Assembly (NCBI GenBank): GCA_002423105.1
Contig: DIUT01000008.1
Coordinates: 27,547-91,546 of the forward strand
Direction of reading: 5' to 3'
DNA from: Geobacter sp. UBA6151
GTDB taxonomy: Bacteria > Desulfobacterota > Desulfuromonadia > Geobacterales > Pseudopelobacteraceae
DNA length: 64,000 bases
The position numbers and the translations under genes are program-made. Positions 60,047-64,000 of this stretch are shown here, piece after piece (within the stretch, counting starts at the first letter, position 1; each line of letters opens with the position of its first letter). Below the pieces are notes generated by a model. That model made no database searches. It saw nothing but the letters and a program-made list of their open reading frames with translations, and had not been told where the DNA came from.

Positions 60047-62488
60047 ATGTATCGCGAACAGAATACAGCGCGGCGCATACCTCAGCGGGGATTTTTCTCC
60101 ACGCTGCTGTTGATTGTTATTACCTTGGTTATTGTAACTATTCTGGGGGTGGGCGGGTATGTAGCGTTTTTGCTGGCAAAGCTTCCCAAGGTTGATCGTT
60201 TGGCGGACTACAAGCCTCCTGTTGTTTCCCAGGTGTATGGTGATGATGGCACGCTGGTGGGGGAATTCTACCTGGAGCGGCGTATCGTGGTGCCGGTGAA
60301 CCGTATGCCCCGCAAGTTGATCCAGGCTTTTGTTGCTGCGGAAGACGCCAACTTCTATTCCCACAAGGGGATCGATTATTTAGGCATTGTGCGGGCCGCT
60401 TTCAAGAACCTGATTACCATGCGTAAGAAGGAGGGGGCCTCCACCATTACCCAGCAGGTGACCAAGACTATGCTGCTCACGCCGGAGAAGAAGCTCTCCC
60501 GCAAGATCAAGGAGGCGATCCTGGCCAAGCGGATGGAAGACCGTCTGAGCAAGGACGAGATTCTCTATCTGTATCTGAACCAGATATACCTGGGCGCCGG
60601 TGCCTACGGAGTTGAAGCGGCGGCGGAAACCTATTTCGGTAAAAGCGTAGACAAACTGAATCTTGCCGAAATGGCCATTCTTGCCGGGCTGCCCAAGGCT
60701 CCCAATGCTTACTCTCCCATCAAGAACCTGGTCAAGGCCAAGGAACGCCAGAATTACGTGCTGGAGCGGATGGTGGCCGAGGGCTACATCACTCAGGCTG
60801 AGGCGGAACATGCCCGCACAGCCGCCCTGAATATCCTGCCGGGGCGCAGGGCCATGAATGACCAGGTGGCTTACTTTCTGGAGCAGATGCGCATCTATCT
60901 TGAGGGGCGCTACGGTGAGGATCAACTCTACAAGGGCGGGCTGAAGATCTATACCACCATGAATGCGTCAATGCAGCGAGCTGCCTACGAGTCAGTACGG
61001 GCGGGGTTGAAGGCCGTTGACAAACGGCAGGGATACCGCGGCGCGGTAAAGTACCTAAAAGAGAGCGAGATAGATGCCTATTGCACAAAGGTGGAGGACG
61101 GGATTGATTCGGCAGCCTTGAAGCAGGGGGACACCTATAGCGGTGTTGTGGTGGGGGTCAACCCGGCCCGGGGAGAAGCCACGGTGCGGGTTGGAGAGCG
61201 GACTGGCATGCTGAACCGTAAGGGGATGGCCTGGGCCGGAAAGCTTGCCTTGCTGGAAAGTTATGGCAAGCCGGGAAAACCTTCGAAAGCTCTACCGCTG
61301 GGAGCGGTGGTCGAGGTACAGGTGGCAACACCTGATACGAACCGCCAGGGGGCGGTCTTTGAGTTGGACCAGACGCCGGATGTGCAGGGCGCACTGGTTG
61401 CCATCGATCCTGTAACCGGGGGGATCAAGGCGATGATTGGCGGTTATGATTTCCGCAAGAGTCAGTTCAACCGTGCCGTGCAGGCTAAACGTAATGCCGG
61501 GTCAGCTTTCAAGCCGATCATCTATGCGGCTGCTCTTGAAAAAGGATTCACTGCGGCGACGGTTATTGATGATTCAGAGGTTGAGTATCCTGCCGGATTA
61601 GGCAAAACCTGGAAACCGAAAAACTACGACAATGCCTATCGCGGTCCGGTGACCATGCGTGAGGCCTTGACCCTCTCCATTAACGTGGTCAGCGTCAAGA
61701 TACTGGAGCAGATCGGTGTCGATCATGCGGTGGAGTTTGCCAAGCGGCTGGGATTTACCTCCAAGATTGAGCCGAATCTCTCACTGGCGCTGGGTGCTGC
61801 CAGCGTTTCGCCGCTGGAGCTGACCTCTGCCTATACGGTGTTTGCCAATCAAGGGGTCTATCTGCAACCGTTTTCAATCGTCAGGGTAACCGACAACACC
61901 GGAACCGTGCTGGAGCAGCGTCCTGTTCAGGTGCTGCCTGAGCCTGTACCTATTGTTATCGCTGAAAATCCGGATGCTCCACAAGCGGCAGTTCCACCAC
62001 CGCCACCACAGCAGCCGGCGCTGCCTTCAGCAGGTGCGCCGACAGCTTTAACGCCATCTCGGGCCACCTCACCGGAAGTCGCGTATCTGATTACCAATCT
62101 GATGGAATCTGTCGTGCAAAGCGGTACCGGGCATCGTGCCGCTGCCATCAAGCGTCCCGTGGCCGGTAAGACCGGTACCACCAACGAGATGAAGGATGCC
62201 TGGTTCGTAGGGTATGTGCCGCAGTTGGTAACCGGTGTCTGGGTGGGTTTTGATAATCAGGACCGGTCGCTGGGCTCCGGCGGTTCCGGTGGTCAGGCGG
62301 CGGCCCCTATCTGGGCGGAATTTATGATGAAAGCTGTTGCCGGTTTTCCGGTAAAAGGGTTTGAAGCACCGGAAAACATCTCGCAGGTCAGGGTTAACGC
62401 CAAAAGCGGCAAGCTTGCCCGTGGCGCTGACGGGATTCAGGAGTCATTTGTCAGAGGTACGGAACCGGCTGCTTACGACGGCGAGTGA
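60047..62488 (+). CDS. mrcA: Class A penicillin-binding protein 1A
   Basis: An 813-residue bifunctional enzyme. It has a short cytoplasmic start, one transmembrane helix (about 17-41), a transglycosylase domain (AFVAAEDANFYSHKGID with the catalytic Glu, GASTITQQVTK), an OB-like region, and a transpeptidase domain (SAFKPI, SINVVSV as SxN, KTGTTNE). A Pro-rich insert (about 635-675) separates parts of the transpeptidase end. It builds peptidoglycan. It overlaps the convergent L,D-transpeptidase gene by 16 bp. Confidence 0.93.
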   Translation: MYREQNTARRIPQRGFFSTLLLIVITLVIVTILGVGGYVAFLLAKLPKVDRLADYKPPVVSQVYGDDGTLVGEFYLERRIVVPVNRMPRKLIQAFVAAEDANFYSHKGIDYLGIVRAAFKNLITMRKKEGASTITQQVTKTMLLTPEKKLSRKIKEAILAKRMEDRLSKDEILYLYLNQIYLGAGAYGVEAAAETYFGKSVDKLNLAEMAILAGLPKAPNAYSPIKNLVKAKERQNYVLERMVAEGYITQAEAEHARTAALNILPGRRAMNDQVAYFLEQMRIYLEGRYGEDQLYKGGLKIYTTMNASMQRAAYESVRAGLKAVDKRQGYRGAVKYLKESEIDAYCTKVEDGIDSAALKQGDTYSGVVVGVNPARGEATVRVGERTGMLNRKGMAWAGKLALLESYGKPGKPSKALPLGAVVEVQVATPDTNRQGAVFELDQTPDVQGALVAIDPVTGGIKAMIGGYDFRKSQFNRAVQAKRNAGSAFKPIIYAAALEKGFTAATVIDDSEVEYPAGLGKTWKPKNYDNAYRGPVTMREALTLSINVVSVKILEQIGVDHAVEFAKRLGFTSKIEPNLSLALGAASVSPLELTSAYTVFANQGVYLQPFSIVRVTDNTGTVLEQRPVQVLPEPVPIVIAENPDAPQAAVPPPPPQQPALPSAGAPTALTPSRATSPEVAYLITNLMESVVQSGTGHRAAAIKRPVAGKTGTTNEMKDAWFVGYVPQLVTGVWVGFDNQDRSLGSGGSGGQAAAPIWAEFMMKAVAGFPVKGFEAPENISQVRVNAKSGKLARGADGIQESFVRGTEPAAYDGE

Positions 62489-63768
62489 GCAGCAACTTTT
62501 TTTTCCTTGTTTCGGGCTTCATTGGTAGCACGGGTGATTTCTTCGGCAATGCCGGTTTTTGTGGAGATCACCCGTTTTGTTTTATCCCAGTCCACCTTGC
62601 CGGACAGTCCCAGACTACGGATCAGGTTGCGTGCTTCCCGTTCAATGCCGGTTGTTTTTGAGTAAATATCACCGTGGACTTCCAGGAAAATTCTGCCTGT
62701 TTCGGTTGTTGCTAGTTTGACAGGGCGGTAGATGATCTCGCCGATGGTGTTGACCCTGATCAGTTTGAACAACTCCTCCATCTGCTCCGGATAGACCCTG
62801 ATACATCCGTGGCTGGCGTAGGTGTAGATTGACCAGGGCTTAGTGGTGCTATGAATCAATATACCGGGCAGGGTGGTTTTGATGGCGTACTTGCCTAAAG
62901 GATTGTCCGCTCCCGGCGGAATACTGGTGATAACCTCTTTCCCCTCCAGGCGCATTTCCTCCTGAATGGAGGGCGGTACGGTCCAGGTGGGATCCTTCGC
63001 CTTGGCGGTTATTCTGAACTTGCCGGTCGGGGTCTGCCAGTCGAACAGCTCTGTCTTGTTTGGCGTGCCAAGCGCAACCGCAGTTGAAAATACCAGCTTG
63101 CCTTTTTGAAAGTAATAGAGCATCCGGTCCGGTATGTTAACGATGATGCCATCTTTTACCCGGTGCTCCGGTATGATGCGGCGGTTGTTATAGCGCAGCA
63201 GTTGCCCTACTTTTAGTTTTGATGTTGTGCTGAGGCCATTGGCGCTTGCCAGATGTCTGCGGTTGACCCCCAGCTTGGCGGCGACAATTCTGAGAGTTTC
63301 GCCTTTGGCAACCCGGTATTCTCCGGCGGTTCCTATTAGTTTGTCGGATTCGATGATGTCGGATTCCGTTTCTACAATAAGCAGTTGACCTGCCTCCGGC
63401 TCCTGCGGGTTTGTTAGTGGTGCTGGTTCCGTTGCGGCTGGTTGTTCGGGGACTGGCGCAGGCACAGGAGATGCCGGGACGTCCGGCGCAGCTGGTTGAT
63501 TCAGCAGTTGACGGATCATTGCCCCTTTCTGTGCTGCCAGGCGATACTGGCGCTCGGCATTTTTTGTATCTCCCATCTGGTAATACATCTCTGCTGTTGC
63601 TACAGCCGCATCGAGGCTGCGCATTTCGTCAGGAAAGCGTGTGGCGACACCCTCTTTGCGCAGATTCACAAAGAGGTCCATGGTTGTGCTGCGCAGGTCT
63701 GCGGCGCTGACGCTTACAGCGAAAGCGCACAACAGGAACAGCAGGTTGCTGGTTGTGAAGGTTTTCAT
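62473..63768 (-). CDS. LysM and YkuD L,D-transpeptidase
   Basis: A 431-residue secreted protein. A signal peptide (about 22 residues), a helical region and Pro-rich linker, a LysM (GEYRVAKGETLRIVAAKLGVN, about 145-195), then a YkuD domain with the catalytic YASHGCIRVYPEQ. It resembles the long L,D-transpeptidases that attach to peptidoglycan through LysM. It forms 3-3 crosslinks or links proteins to the wall. Convergent with mrcA. Confidence 0.88.
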   Translation of the reverse strand: MKTFTTSNLLFLLCAFAVSVSAADLRSTTMDLFVNLRKEGVATRFPDEMRSLDAAVATAEMYYQMGDTKNAERQYRLAAQKGAMIRQLLNQPAAPDVPASPVPAPVPEQPAATEPAPLTNPQEPEAGQLLIVETESDIIESDKLIGTAGEYRVAKGETLRIVAAKLGVNRRHLASANGLSTTSKLKVGQLLRYNNRRIIPEHRVKDGIIVNIPDRMLYYFQKGKLVFSTAVALGTPNKTELFDWQTPTGKFRITAKAKDPTWTVPPSIQEEMRLEGKEVITSIPPGADNPLGKYAIKTTLPGILIHSTTKPWSIYTYASHGCIRVYPEQMEELFKLIRVNTIGEIIYRPVKLATTETGRIFLEVHGDIYSKTTGIEREARNLIRSLGLSGKVDWDKTKRVISTKTGIAEEITRATNEARNKEKKVAAHSPS

Positions 63769-63906
63769 CCGGTCGATTACTCTCTTTAAAAAGTTGTCTG
63801 GAGATATTGGCGCTATTGAATGGGATGCCTATATATCAGTTAACGAGCGAGTTGCAAGGGAATTTCAGTCTGTTAGGCAGCCTGTAATTTTTTTTACAAA
63901 AAAAGC

Positions 63907-63935
63907 TTGACGGTAAATCTGTGGGTGTGTATAAA
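63907..63935 (+). promoter_or_regulatory. Sigma-70 promoter near the window end
   Basis: TTGACG and TATAAA separated by 17 bp, a near-consensus promoter reading out of the window. Apart from this, 63769-64000 holds no gene that I see. Confidence 0.6.
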
Positions 63936-64000
63936 CGGGATTCCTTGCTGCCACAGAAAACGAAATACGGCAGCAGTTTTGGTCTTTGAAAACCGCATAG

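Noticed and set aside
1..64000. CRISPR arrays, tRNA or rRNA genes, prophage
   Set aside because: No regularly spaced repeats, cloverleaf patterns, rRNA stretches or phage structural genes were recognised by reading.

Overview
The window reads as chromosomal DNA of a Geobacter/Trichlorobacter-like Desulfuromonadota bacterium. The evidence is the gene types and not a database match: FimT/PilV/PilW/PilX minor pilins, hydrogenase maturation hypF-hypC-hypD, futalosine-pathway mqnD, an IclR regulator, a double-domain PPK2 phosphotransferase, a CxxCH haem sensor of the DUF3365 type, a sigma-54 activator, and moderate GC. The species is not certain. I saw no rRNA, tRNA, CRISPR array or phage.

Layout. 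1-2565: end of a minor-pilin operon (+). 2565-7789: hypF-hypC-hypD, then a protoglobin-PsiE membrane protein and a HAD phosphatase (+). 7778-24349: ordinary mixed-strand housekeeping and stress genes (CheX, PPK2, an NrfJ-like lipoprotein, UspA, IclR, an MlaF-like ATPase, MqnD, QueF, ZIP transporter, aminotransferase, EngB, FolE2, YtxH, DUF948, UvrA, NDH-2). 24356-59886: about 35 kb in which every gene lies on the minus strand. 60047-63768: a class A PBP facing an L,D-transpeptidase.

The minus-strand block is the striking part. Between 30.4 and 51.6 kb, five short intergenic gaps each carry a -24/-12 sigma-54 promoter (TTGGCAYR-N4-YTGCW type). About 42 and 63 bp upstream of each promoter are two GCCAAC-N3-GTTGGC-type sites, 20-21 bp apart. 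Every promoter fires into a gene for a small secreted protein of unknown function. The likely activator is the receiver-less sigma-54 AAA+ protein at 34961-36187. It is the last gene of the long array that starts at promoter P4, which suggests positive autoregulation. The array also encodes secreted or envelope-acting proteins: an L,D-transpeptidase, an M14 carboxypeptidase, a NagZ-like GH3 enzyme, a leukocidin-like/BACON lipoprotein, and a CLCA-like HExxH protease. That protease has a Cys-containing C-terminal sorting tail next to its own CPBP intramembrane protease. Metabolic members are acetolactate decarboxylase and a GldA-like dehydrogenase.

Several signalling fusions lie in the same block: an ABC permease with two lobe-swapped (circularly permuted) amino-acid-binding modules, a GlnQ-type ATPase fused to an RsbW-like domain, a sensor-SpoIIE phosphatase, an RsbW/STAS pair upstream of a TolC-(PAS-MacA)-MacB pump, a free-standing permuted binding lipoprotein, and a haem-PAS sensor without an output domain. 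Together they look like a partner-switching and sigma-54 controlled envelope/secretion programme. The regulon is read from the sequence; its purpose is inference.

Mobile or repetitive DNA: a 141-bp inverted-repeat element (two full copies, one internally deleted) whose terminal bases form the stop codon of the adjacent gene, a 65-bp palindrome inserted in frame in hypF, a 9-bp tandem repeat in uvrA, and a leader/serine-hydrolase chimeric pseudogene.
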